Shown in pieces: positions 55,200 through 64,000 of a DNA stretch of 64,000 nucleotides. Both the position numbers and the translations under genes were made by a program. The notes beneath the pieces are model-generated. The model was not told the DNA's origin and made no database searches. It saw only the letters and a program-made list of their open reading frames with translations. Each line of letters starts with the position of its first letter. The stretch's first letter is position 1. The stretch covers positions 3,472,001-3,536,000 of the forward strand of contig NZ_LT629688.1 in the NCBI RefSeq assembly GCF_900101785.1, read 5' to 3'. Source of the DNA: Auraticoccus monumenti. Its GTDB lineage: Bacteria; Actinomycetota; Actinomycetes; Propionibacteriales; Propionibacteriaceae.

Positions 55200-57296
55200 T
55201 CAGCCCCTGGCCTCCTGCAGCCGGCGCAGCGCCTGGACGGCGACCTCGCGGTCGGTGGTCATCCACATCGGCGGCATCGTCGAGCGCAGGAACGGCCCGT
55301 AGCGCGCGGTCACCAGCCGCGGGTCGAGGACGGCGACCACCCCGCGGTCGCTGGCCCGGCGGATCAGGCGACCGGCACCCTGGGCCATCAGCAGCGCGGC
55401 GTGGGTGGCCGCCACCTGCATGAAGCCGTTGCCGCCGGCCTCGCTGACCGACTGCTGGCGGGCCTGCATCAGCGGCTCGTCCGGACGCGGGAACGGCAGC
55501 TTGTCGATGATGACCAGCTCGCAGGTGTCGCCGGGGACGTCGATCCCCTGCCAGAGCGAGACCGTCCCGAACAGGCTGGTGGCCGGCTCCTCGACGAAGC
55601 GCCGGGTCAGCTCCGACAGCTGGGCGTCACCCTGGCAGAGCACGGTGTGGTCCTTGAGCTGGCGCCGGACGTGCCCCGCGGCCACCTCGGCGGCCCGCTG
55701 GGAGGCGAACAGCCCCAGGGTGCGGCCACCGGCGGCCCAGACGAGCTCGGCCACCTCGGTCAGGGTCTCGTCGCTGATCCCGTCGCGACGGGGCGGTGGC
55801 AGCGAGCGGGCCACGTAGAGGATGCCCTGGCGCCCGTAGTCGAAGGGCGAGCCGACGTCCATCCCGCGCCAGACCAGCGCGTCCTGCTCGGGGGTGGTGG
55901 CCGGGTCGTCGGTGCGCTCCCGGGCGAGCAGACCCACCGAGGCGGCGGTGGCGGCGAAGTCCCCGCCGACCTGCAGGGTGGCGGAGGTGAGCACCGTCGG
56001 GTGCTCGCTCAGCACGTGGCTGCGCATCAGCCCGGCCACGCTGAGCGGGGCCACCCGCAGCTCCTTACCCGTCCGCTCCCGGTCCACCACCCAGACCACG
56101 TCGGCGTCGGAGAGCGCCGCCATCCGCTCGGACAGGTCGAGGACCTCCTTGGCCACCGCCGCGGCCTGACGCTGGTCCGGCTCGATCTCGCTCCCCCCGC
56201 CCGGTCCCTTCGACATGGCCGAGACCACCCGGCGGGAGACGTCGCGGACGGTGCGGCAGGCCTCGAGCACCCCCGACGCCGGGTCGGTCAGGCGCTCGGG
56301 GACCGCGTCGGCCAGGGCGGCACGGAGGGTGTCGGCGGAGTCCAGGAACTCCCCACCCAGGTCGTCGTCCAGCCAGGTCAGGCAGCGACGGGCCACCCGC
56401 TCGACCTGGGCCGGGCCCAGCTCGCCGGAGGCTGCGCCGGTCACCCGCGAGACCAGCTCGTGGGCCTCGTCGATCACCACCGCCCCGTGCTCGGGCAGCG
56501 CGGTGCCGCCGTGCATGGCGTCGATGGCCAGCAGCGCGTGGTTGGTGACCACCAGGTCGGCCTCGCGCGCCTTCTCCCGCGACTTCTCCACGAAGCACAC
56601 CTCGCCCCAGGGGCAGCGGGAGGCCCCGACGCACTCGCGCACCGGCACCGACACCTGAGCCCAGGCCCGAGGCCCGTGGGTGGGGGCGTCGTCGCGGTCG
56701 GCGAGCCCGCCGCGCTGGGCCTCGGTCTCGGCCCACTCGCGCAGGGCCAGCACCTGGGTGCCCAGCCCCGAGGAGCCGGGCCCGGACGCCGGTGCCGGCT
56801 CCGCGGGGGCCGGGCGCGCGCCCTCGGCCTGGGCCAGCAGGTCCGTGCCGGTGACCAGCGCCTCCTGGTCGTCGATGACGCCGTCGCGGATCCGCAGCAG
56901 GCAGGCGTAGTTCGAGCGCCCCTTGAGGATGGCGTGACGGGGACGCCGGCCGCTCACCTGCTCCACGGCGTCCAGCGCGGCGGGGATGTCCTTGCTGGCC
57001 AGCTGGGCCTGCAGCGCCAGCGTGGCGGTGGCGATCACCACCCGCTCCCCGGGGTGGCTGGCCAGGTGGGCCAGCACCGGGGCGAGGTAGCCCAGCGACT
57101 TGCCGGTGCCGGTGCCGGCCTGGACCAGCAGGTGCTGCCCGCTGGTCAGGCTGGCCGCGACCGCCTCGGCCATGGCCTGCTGACCCGGCCGCTCGTCGCC
57201 GGCGATGCCGCCCACGGCGGCCTGGAGCACCTCGTGGTAGCCGACGTCCTGGCGCTTCGCGCGGTCGTCGGCCGGGGAGGTGGGGCTGCTGGGCAC
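55200..57296 (-). CDS. dinG: ATP-dependent DNA helicase, DinG/XPD family
   Basis: A 5'-3' iron-sulfur helicase for repair of stalled forks. The 698 residues show Walker A VQAGTGTGKSLGYL (about 58-71), the four-Cys iron-sulfur segment (NYACLL, then CVGASRCPWGEVC, about 128-235), DEAH (VVIDEAHE, about 275) and motif VI GAGRLIRR (about 650). The GTG at 57296 follows a TACCGT box by six bases. No LexA box is visible upstream, so SOS control is not supported here. It is divergent from the GH92 gene. Confidence 0.93.
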   Translation of the reverse strand: MPSSPTSPADDRAKRQDVGYHEVLQAAVGGIAGDERPGQQAMAEAVAASLTSGQHLLVQAGTGTGKSLGYLAPVLAHLASHPGERVVIATATLALQAQLASKDIPAALDAVEQVSGRRPRHAILKGRSNYACLLRIRDGVIDDQEALVTGTDLLAQAEGARPAPAEPAPASGPGSSGLGTQVLALREWAETEAQRGGLADRDDAPTHGPRAWAQVSVPVRECVGASRCPWGEVCFVEKSREKAREADLVVTNHALLAIDAMHGGTALPEHGAVVIDEAHELVSRVTGAASGELGPAQVERVARRCLTWLDDDLGGEFLDSADTLRAALADAVPERLTDPASGVLEACRTVRDVSRRVVSAMSKGPGGGSEIEPDQRQAAAVAKEVLDLSERMAALSDADVVWVVDRERTGKELRVAPLSVAGLMRSHVLSEHPTVLTSATLQVGGDFAATAASVGLLARERTDDPATTPEQDALVWRGMDVGSPFDYGRQGILYVARSLPPPRRDGISDETLTEVAELVWAAGGRTLGLFASQRAAEVAAGHVRRQLKDHTVLCQGDAQLSELTRRFVEEPATSLFGTVSLWQGIDVPGDTCELVIIDKLPFPRPDEPLMQARQQSVSEAGGNGFMQVAATHAALLMAQGAGRLIRRASDRGVVAVLDPRLVTARYGPFLRSTMPPMWMTTDREVAVQALRRLQEARG

Positions 57297-57302
57297 CGGG
57301 CC

Positions 57303-57308
57303 ACGGTA
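57303..57308 (-). promoter_or_regulatory. -10 box for dinG, leaderless
   Basis: On the minus strand TACCGT is followed by six bases and the GTG at 57296. Confidence 0.5.
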
Positions 57309-57493
57309 GTCGCATCCCGGCCCGCGTGCAGGACGTCGTGCACAGGCCGCGCCGCCGGCGCCCCTCCCCCGACGCCCGGCCGTAACGGCGTGGTCGGAGG
57401 GTGGAAACCCGGGCGAAACACCAGGTCCCTACTCTGGCGGGACGCCGGGCGCGGAGCCGCACCCGGCACCGCCGGGACGGAGAGGGGGCAGGC

Positions 57494-59704
57494 GTGTACG
57501 ACTCCGTCGACCCCTTCATCGGGAGCGAGGCCACCGACCTGCCCGCACCCACCGGGCTGGCCGCCGGCTGGTGGTTCCCCAAGCCGCAGATCGGCAACAC
57601 CCACCCCGGCCCCGCACACCCCTTCGGCATGGTCTCGGCCACCGCGTACTCCGGGGCCTACCCGACCGGCTACGGCCGCTACGACTTCAGCACCGAGGGC
57701 GTCCCCCGCACCGTGCACGAGCGACCGGTGGCCAGCGGGTTCACCCACTTCCAGCAGTCCGGCACCGGGGCCATCCGCAAGTACTACAACTACTTCCGGG
57801 TCACCCCGATGCTCGAGCCGCTGGACGCCCTGGGCCGCACCTGGGAGCTGGACCAGGAGGAGGCCCGACCGGGCTACTGGGCCGGCACCCTCTCCTCCGG
57901 CATCCGCTGCGAGCTCACCGTCGGGCCGAAGTCGGTCGTGCACCGCTACACCTTCCCCGCCGCCTCCCAGGCCCGGCTGGTGGTCGACGCCTCCCTGGGT
58001 GGGCTGTCCCTGCCCCGCAGCCAGACGGTCCCGCTGCGGGCGCACCTGGCGATGCTGGCCCCCGGGGTGGCCCAGGGGGAGATCCACGTGGAGGGCGTCC
58101 CGCTGGCCGCGCACGTGGAGGTCGTCGCCCCGGGCTGGCGCCAGCTGCTCTGGTACGACCGCCGCCTGATGCCCGGTGGCACCCGGCTGGACTTCGACTA
58201 CATCCGCCCGACCACCCTGCGCCCCTTCGGCCTGATGTGGATCGGCCCCACCACGGCCGGGCAGACCGTCGAGGTGCGGATGGGGTTCTCGCTGCGCGGG
58301 TGCGAGCGGGCGGAGAGCAACCTGCGCGCCGACGTCGGGCACCGGCCGCTGGCCTTCGGCTGGCGGGAGCGCAGCACGGCGGCGTCCTGGCGCGAGCACC
58401 TGGACCACGTCCAGGTCGACGGGGCCGGCGCGGAGCAGGAGACGGTGCTGGCCACGGCGCTCTACCACTCCCTGGTCAAGCCCTGCCTGGCCCCGGACGA
58501 GGCCCCGGGCTGGTCCAACGACGGCCCGTACGCCTTCGACATCTGCACCATGTGGGACATCTACCGCACCCAGCTGCCGCTGGTCACCGCGCTGTTCCCC
58601 GACCGTGCCGCCGAGCTCGCCACCGCCCTGCTGTCCATCTGCGAGCAGGAGGGCAACCTGCCGATCGGCTACCGGATGGCCAAGGGCGCCGACCGCTTCT
58701 CCCGCCAGGGCAGCGCGCTGGCCCACACCTTCCTGGCCGACCTGTGCGCGGCCGGCGTCCCGGGCATCGACTGGGACTGGGCCATGGTGCACCTGGAGGC
58801 CGAGCTGCGCCGCACCTACGGCGAGGACTACCTGGTGACCGGGCTGGCCCACCCGATCAGCCACACCCTGGACCTGGCCGTCGGCTACCACTGCACCGCC
58901 GCGGTGGCCCGGCACGTCGGTGACCGGGTGCTGGCCGAGCAGCTGGAGCAGCTGGCCGGCGGCTGGCAGCGGGCCTTCGACCCCGCCACCGGGTTGCTGA
59001 TCGACTCCACGTACTACGAGGGCGGACGCTGGAACTACTCGTTCCGGCTGCTGCACGACATGCGGGCGCGGGTGGCCCTGGCCGGTGGGGACGAGGGCTT
59101 CGTGGCGCTGCTGGACCGCTTCTTCGGCTTCGGGCAGCCCGCCGTCCGCCAGCCCGGCGTGGCCCCGACGGTGCAGGAGATGGCCGAGGGGTACGCCCTG
59201 GGTCGCTTCGAGGGGCTGAACAACGAACCCGACCTGGACGCCCCGTGGGCCTACCACTGGGCCGGGCGCCCGGACCGCACCGACGAGGTCGTCCAGGCCG
59301 CGCTGGTGCACCAGTTCGGCACCGGCCGCGGCGGGCTGCCGGGCAACGACGACTCCGGCGGGCTGAGCTCCTGGTACGTCTGGGCCACCCTCGGGCTGTT
59401 CCCCGTGGCCGGGCAGGACCTGGTGCTGCTGCACGCGCCCTCGGTGCCGACCTCCACGCTGCGGCTGGGGGGCTCGGAGCTGACGGTCACCGCCGACGGG
59501 CTGACCCCGCCCGAGCCCGGCGGCCCGGTCAACCACGTCCTGTCCGCCGAGCTGGACGGCCGTCCGCTCGAGCGCGCCTGGCTCCGCGGGGACGAGCTCC
59601 GCAGCGCCTCCTCCCTCCGCCTCACCCTCGGCCCCCGACCCGCCGGCTGGGGCCGGCGGCACCGTCCGCCCTCGCTCTCCGACCCGACCCGACCCGGAAG
59701 GTGA
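57494..59704 (+). CDS. GH92 family glycoside hydrolase (exo-alpha-mannosidase-like)
   Basis: GH92 enzymes are calcium-dependent exo-alpha-mannosidases that invert configuration. The 736 residues contain the N-terminal sandwich domain (YDSVDPFIGSEA, GNTHPGPAHPFGMV) and the catalytic (alpha/alpha)6 barrel with GLPGNDDSGGLSSWYVWATLG in place of the usual GNEDCGQMS motif (about residue 614), plus TMWDIYRTQLPLVTALFP. No signal peptide is present, although most GH92 enzymes are exported, so an intracellular substrate is likely. The GTG at 57494 follows GGAGAGGGGG. The next gene, a GT4 glycosyltransferase, starts three bases after the stop, so the two are coupled. Confidence 0.9.
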   Translation: MYDSVDPFIGSEATDLPAPTGLAAGWWFPKPQIGNTHPGPAHPFGMVSATAYSGAYPTGYGRYDFSTEGVPRTVHERPVASGFTHFQQSGTGAIRKYYNYFRVTPMLEPLDALGRTWELDQEEARPGYWAGTLSSGIRCELTVGPKSVVHRYTFPAASQARLVVDASLGGLSLPRSQTVPLRAHLAMLAPGVAQGEIHVEGVPLAAHVEVVAPGWRQLLWYDRRLMPGGTRLDFDYIRPTTLRPFGLMWIGPTTAGQTVEVRMGFSLRGCERAESNLRADVGHRPLAFGWRERSTAASWREHLDHVQVDGAGAEQETVLATALYHSLVKPCLAPDEAPGWSNDGPYAFDICTMWDIYRTQLPLVTALFPDRAAELATALLSICEQEGNLPIGYRMAKGADRFSRQGSALAHTFLADLCAAGVPGIDWDWAMVHLEAELRRTYGEDYLVTGLAHPISHTLDLAVGYHCTAAVARHVGDRVLAEQLEQLAGGWQRAFDPATGLLIDSTYYEGGRWNYSFRLLHDMRARVALAGGDEGFVALLDRFFGFGQPAVRQPGVAPTVQEMAEGYALGRFEGLNNEPDLDAPWAYHWAGRPDRTDEVVQAALVHQFGTGRGGLPGNDDSGGLSSWYVWATLGLFPVAGQDLVLLHAPSVPTSTLRLGGSELTVTADGLTPPEPGGPVNHVLSAELDGRPLERAWLRGDELRSASSLRLTLGPRPAGWGRRHRPPSLSDPTRPGR

Positions 59705-59706
59705 CC

Positions 59707-61032
59707 ATGCCCCTGAGCTCCCTGCCCGACCTCGCCCCCACCTCCGGCCCCGAACGCCGGCTGGTCCTGGTGGTCCGGGCCGACCCGGTCATCTGCGGCC
59801 ACTCCGGCGAGGCCCGCTGCCTGGCCGAGGTGGCCCTGCAGCGCGGTTTCACCGACGTCCGGATCGTGACCTGGACGCTGGACCGCCTGGCCGCCTCCGG
59901 ACTGCCGATGAAGCCGCTGGAGCACGTCCAGCCCTACAGCCCCGGCATCACCGTGGAGCGCCCGGAGCCGGTGGGGGACTACCGCGTCCCGGACGGGCGT
60001 CACCTGGCCGGGCTCACCGGCCGGCTGGTGGAGCTCTTCACCGACGGGGTGCCCACCGTGGCCATGTCGCTGTACCTCAGCCCCCACACGGTCGCGGTGG
60101 CCGACGCCGCCCGGGTGGCCCGCTCGATGGGTCGCGCCACCGACCTGGTCACCATCGCCGAGGCGGTCGGCTCCGACGTCACCAACGTGGTGCGCGACTG
60201 CGTCGCCTCCGGACGCCACGGGGCCGCCGCGCACGTCCTCAGCACCTACCTGGAGAACGACCACTGCGTGGCGGTCTCGGAGTACACCAAGGAGCTGGTG
60301 GTGCAGGAGGCCGCGCGGCTGGACGAGCTGATCGGGACCTCCTTCGCCGAGCAGCTCCTGGCCCGGGTCCGGATCTCCTACCCCGCGGTGGACTCCTCGG
60401 CCTACCTGCGGCTGGACCCCGACACCTGCGACGACGTGCTCGGCGCCCGCGGGCTGGTGGCCGGGGAGTACGTGCTGTTCCTCTCCAGGCTCGCCTCGGC
60501 CAAGGGGCTGGACGACCTGGTCGCGGCCTACGCCGGCAGCCGGGCCAGCCAGCGGGTGCGGCTGGTGCTCGCCGGGCGGGGGCCGCAGGAGGAGCAGCTG
60601 CGCCGCTGGATCGCCGACTCCCCGGTCGCGGACCGGATCGACCTGCTGACCGACGTCGACGACGACGAGAAGCCGGCGCTGATGGCGGGCTCGGCGGCCT
60701 TCGTGCTGCCCAGCCGCCCCCAGCCGGAGTTCGTCGAGACCTTCGGCATCGCCCTGGTGGAGTCGATGCTGGCCGGCGGCGGGCCGGTGATCACCTGCGC
60801 CACCGGAGGCATCCCCGAGGCCGTCGGGGACACCGCGGTGCTGGTGCCCACCGACGACCCAGACGCCCTGCGCGCCGCCCTGGACGAGGTGGTCTGCGAC
60901 TGGACGCCGCAGCAGCGCTCCGCCGCGCGGGCCCGGGCCCGCAGCCACGCGCTGCGCTTCGACCGCGAGGCCGTCTTCGACGCGCTGTTCGGTCCGGTCT
61001 CACGGGCGGCCGAGGTGGACGACGTCGCCTGA
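59707..61032 (+). CDS. GT4 family glycosyltransferase
   Basis: A retaining GT-B glycosyltransferase of 441 residues. The C-terminal half holds the sugar-nucleotide site: YVLFLSRLASAKGLDDLV (about 257-274), LVLAGRGPQ and the E-x7-E motif in EFVETFGIALVESM (about 340-353). The N-terminal half has an acceptor-side Rossmann domain starting RLVLVVRADPVICGHSGEAR. The ATG at 59707 is preceded by GGAAGG and lies just after the GH92 stop. Together with the mannosidase it may build or trim a mannose-containing cytoplasmic compound. Donor and acceptor are unknown. Confidence 0.88.
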   Translation: MPLSSLPDLAPTSGPERRLVLVVRADPVICGHSGEARCLAEVALQRGFTDVRIVTWTLDRLAASGLPMKPLEHVQPYSPGITVERPEPVGDYRVPDGRHLAGLTGRLVELFTDGVPTVAMSLYLSPHTVAVADAARVARSMGRATDLVTIAEAVGSDVTNVVRDCVASGRHGAAAHVLSTYLENDHCVAVSEYTKELVVQEAARLDELIGTSFAEQLLARVRISYPAVDSSAYLRLDPDTCDDVLGARGLVAGEYVLFLSRLASAKGLDDLVAAYAGSRASQRVRLVLAGRGPQEEQLRRWIADSPVADRIDLLTDVDDDEKPALMAGSAAFVLPSRPQPEFVETFGIALVESMLAGGGPVITCATGGIPEAVGDTAVLVPTDDPDALRAALDEVVCDWTPQQRSAARARARSHALRFDREAVFDALFGPVSRAAEVDDVA

Positions 61033-61040
61033 GCGCGGTC

Positions 61041-61046
61041 TAGCGT
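61041..61046 (+). promoter_or_regulatory. -10 box for the methyltransferase gene, leaderless
   Basis: TAGCGT is followed by seven bases and the ATG at 61054, which suggests its own transcript despite the short gap to the GT4 gene. Confidence 0.5.
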
Positions 61047-61053
61047 CGCCGCC

Positions 61054-61851
61054 ATGACGCGCTACACCCACGGCCACGCCGAGAGCGTGCTCCGCTCCCA
61101 CCGCAGCCGGACGGCAGAGAACTCCGCGGCCCACCTGCTGCCCCACCTCCGTCCGGGGCTGCGGCTGCTGGACGTCGGCTCCGGGCCGGGGACGATCACC
61201 GCCGACCTGGTGGAGCAGGTGGCGCCGGGCCGGGTGACCGCCCTGGAGGCCACCGAGGAGGCGCTGGGTCTGACCCGAGACGAGCTGGCCCGGCGTGGTC
61301 TCGAGGCCGACCTGCTGGTGGGCGACGTGCACGCGCTGGACCTGCCCGACGACACCTTCGACGTGGTGCATGCCCACCAGGTGCTGCAGCACGTCGCCGA
61401 CCCGGTGCAGGCGCTGCGGGAGATGGCCCGGGTGACCCGCCCGGGCGGCGTGGTGGCGGTGCGCGACTCCGACTACGCGGCGTTCACCTGGTGGCCGGCG
61501 GTCCCCGAGCTCGACGAGTGGATGGCGCTGTACCAGCGGGTGGCCCGCTCCAACGGCGGCGAGCCCGACGCGGGACGGCGGCTGCTGTCCTGGGCGCACG
61601 CCGCGGGTCTGGAGGACGTCGAGGCGTCCTCGAGCACCTGGTGCTACGCCGACCCCACCACGCGGGCGTGGTGGGGCGGCATGTGGGCCGACCGCATCCT
61701 GACCTCGGCGATGGCCCGGCAGGCCCTGGACGAGGGTGCGGCGACGTCGGCGGACCTGGAGCGGATCTCGAGCGGCTGGCGCCGCTGGGCCGCCGAGCCG
61801 GACGGCTGGTTCTCCCTGCTGCACGGGGAGCTGGTCGTCCGGGTGCGGTGA
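61054..61851 (+). CDS. Class I SAM-dependent methyltransferase (UbiE-like)
   Basis: The 265 residues have the SAM-binding motif I LLDVGSGPGTITADL (about 38-52), acidic motif II (TALEATEEAL), motif DVHALDLPDDTFDVVHAHQVLQ (about 90-111) and motif RPGGVVAVRD (about 129-138). The C-terminal part is aromatic-rich (WWGGMWADR) and probably binds the substrate, which is unknown. It follows the GT4 gene by 21 bases but has its own leaderless promoter. It is convergent with hflX, six bases away. Confidence 0.88.
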   Translation: MTRYTHGHAESVLRSHRSRTAENSAAHLLPHLRPGLRLLDVGSGPGTITADLVEQVAPGRVTALEATEEALGLTRDELARRGLEADLLVGDVHALDLPDDTFDVVHAHQVLQHVADPVQALREMARVTRPGGVVAVRDSDYAAFTWWPAVPELDEWMALYQRVARSNGGEPDAGRRLLSWAHAAGLEDVEASSSTWCYADPTTRAWWGGMWADRILTSAMARQALDEGAATSADLERISSGWRRWAAEPDGWFSLLHGELVVRVR

Positions 61852-61857
61852 CCCTGC

Positions 61858-63360
<1,503 letters not shown>

Positions 63361-63445
63361 CGTCCGTCCAGACTCTCACGCCCCGCCAAGGCGGTCGAGG
63401 CCATTGCCCGCGCATGCCCGGGGCGGACCCGGGTAGCACAGCGGC

Positions 63446-64000
63446 ATGGCAGACACCACGAGCACCCAGCCGCAGACCGCGATCGTCACCGGGGCCGACT
63501 CCGGCATCGGTCGCGCCACCGCCGTCGCCCTGGCCGAGCAGGGCCTGGACGTCGGCATCACCTGGTACGCCGACGAGGAGGGCGCCGCCCGCACCGCCCA
63601 GGAGGTCGAGGCTCACGGGCGCCGCGCCGTGGTCGAGCGGCTGGACACCAGCCAGCCCGACGGCTGCGCGGAGGTGGTGGACCGGCTGGTCGAGCAGCTC
63701 GGCGGCCGGCTGGACGTGCTGGTCAACAACGCCGGCGACGGCGACTCGAGCCCGTTCCTCGACCTGTCCCTGGAGGCCTGGCGCCGCGTGATGGCCATCG
63801 ACCTGGAGGGTGCCTTCGTGGTGCTCCAGGCCGGGGCCCGCCACATGGTGCGCGGCGGGCGCGGCGGCCGGCTGGTCGCGGTGACCAGCGTCCACGAGCA
63901 CCAGCCCCGCGTCGGGGCCTCGGCCTACGACGCCGCCAAGCACGGTCTCGGCGGCCTGATCAAGACGATGGCCCTCGAGCTGGGTCAGCACGCCATCACC
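63446..64000 (+). CDS. Short-chain dehydrogenase/reductase (C-terminus cut by window edge)
   Basis: The 185 visible residues have the NAD(P)-binding TGADSGIG (about 16-23), the NNAG motif (about 92-95), the catalytic Ser in VTSVHEH (about 148) and YDAAK (about 161-165). The Tyr-Lys pair is present, so the enzyme should be active. About 70 residues lie beyond the window. The ATG at 63446 is six bases after TAGCAC, a weak -10 and possibly leaderless. The substrate is unknown. It is divergent from hflX. Confidence 0.9.
   Translation, partial: MADTTSTQPQTAIVTGADSGIGRATAVALAEQGLDVGITWYADEEGAARTAQEVEAHGRRAVVERLDTSQPDGCAEVVDRLVEQLGGRLDVLVNNAGDGDSSPFLDLSLEAWRRVMAIDLEGAFVVLQAGARHMVRGGRGGRLVAVTSVHEHQPRVGASAYDAAKHGLGGLIKTMALELGQHAIT

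Noticed and set aside
57146-59662. 838-codon open frame antisense to the GH92 gene
   Set aside because: No domain and shadow-like composition; the plus strand carries a complete GH92 enzyme.

Overview
The window is chromosomal DNA from a very high-GC Gram-positive actinobacterium, most likely of the Propionibacteriales (Propionibacteriaceae-like; this rank is inference). The evidence is the set of actinobacterial marker proteins (SepH, DUF4193, DUF5998, a DUF7455-type Zn-ribbon protein, a Pat-type GNAT/acyl-CoA-synthetase fusion, an iron-sulfur ferrochelatase, an Ala/Lys-rich SigA and a second sigma-70) and the many genes whose start codon lies 6-7 bases after a TAnnnT -10 box, which is typical of leaderless actinobacterial transcripts. 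No tRNA, rRNA, CRISPR array or transposase was found.

Layout. 1-6.2 kb: a minus-strand operon for carbohydrate use, with a GH127 beta-L-arabinofuranosidase-type enzyme, a lipoprotein, two permeases and a truncated ATPase of a peptide/opine-type ABC importer. 6.4-9.6 kb: DUF4193, coproporphyrin ferrochelatase and the divergent cell-division gene sepH. 9.6-15.7 kb: a five-gene minus-strand operon (Pat-like protein, DUF5998, alkaline-phosphatase-fold enzyme, thymidine kinase, mercaptopyruvate sulfurtransferase). 15.8-22.9 kb: App1-type phosphatase, topoisomerase IV A, beta-carbonic anhydrase, topoisomerase IV B and a small Zn-ribbon protein.

22.9-27.1 kb is a likely acquired island between the DUF7455-type gene and sigA. 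It carries a DCC-family thiol protein, a type II NADH dehydrogenase-like flavoprotein, a 644-base gene-poor stretch, and a 23-codon CxxC ORF coupled to an unrecognised protein. A near-identical 53-base terminator sits at both edges.

27.1-36.9 kb: sigA, a small UspA protein coupled to a glutamate-cysteine ligase-like enzyme, a thioesterase, oligopeptidase B, a group 2 sigma factor with an ECF-like promoter, a 293-base inverted-repeat element, TesB thioesterase and a PAC2 protein. 36.9-49.5 kb: HrpA helicase, acetyltransferase, UspA, a YbjN-like protein, HMG-CoA lyase, an AEC transporter and a DUF2207 protein. 49.7-55.2 kb: a beta-lactamase-fold hydrolase, a VOC protein, NrdR, DUF2752, and a divergent SOS pair in which lexA faces a small membrane protein resembling the ChiZ/DivS division inhibitors; both promoters have a LexA box. 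55.2-64 kb: DinG helicase, a GH92 mannosidase-GT4 glycosyltransferase-methyltransferase run, HflX and the start of an SDR gene.

Several core genes (ferrochelatase, sepH, parC, parE, sigA, hrpA, nrdR, lexA, hflX) are, from memory, also grouped in Streptomyces, so most of the window looks like conserved actinobacterial backbone. The sugar-uptake locus, the island, the beta-lactamase-like gene and the GH92 cluster look accessory.
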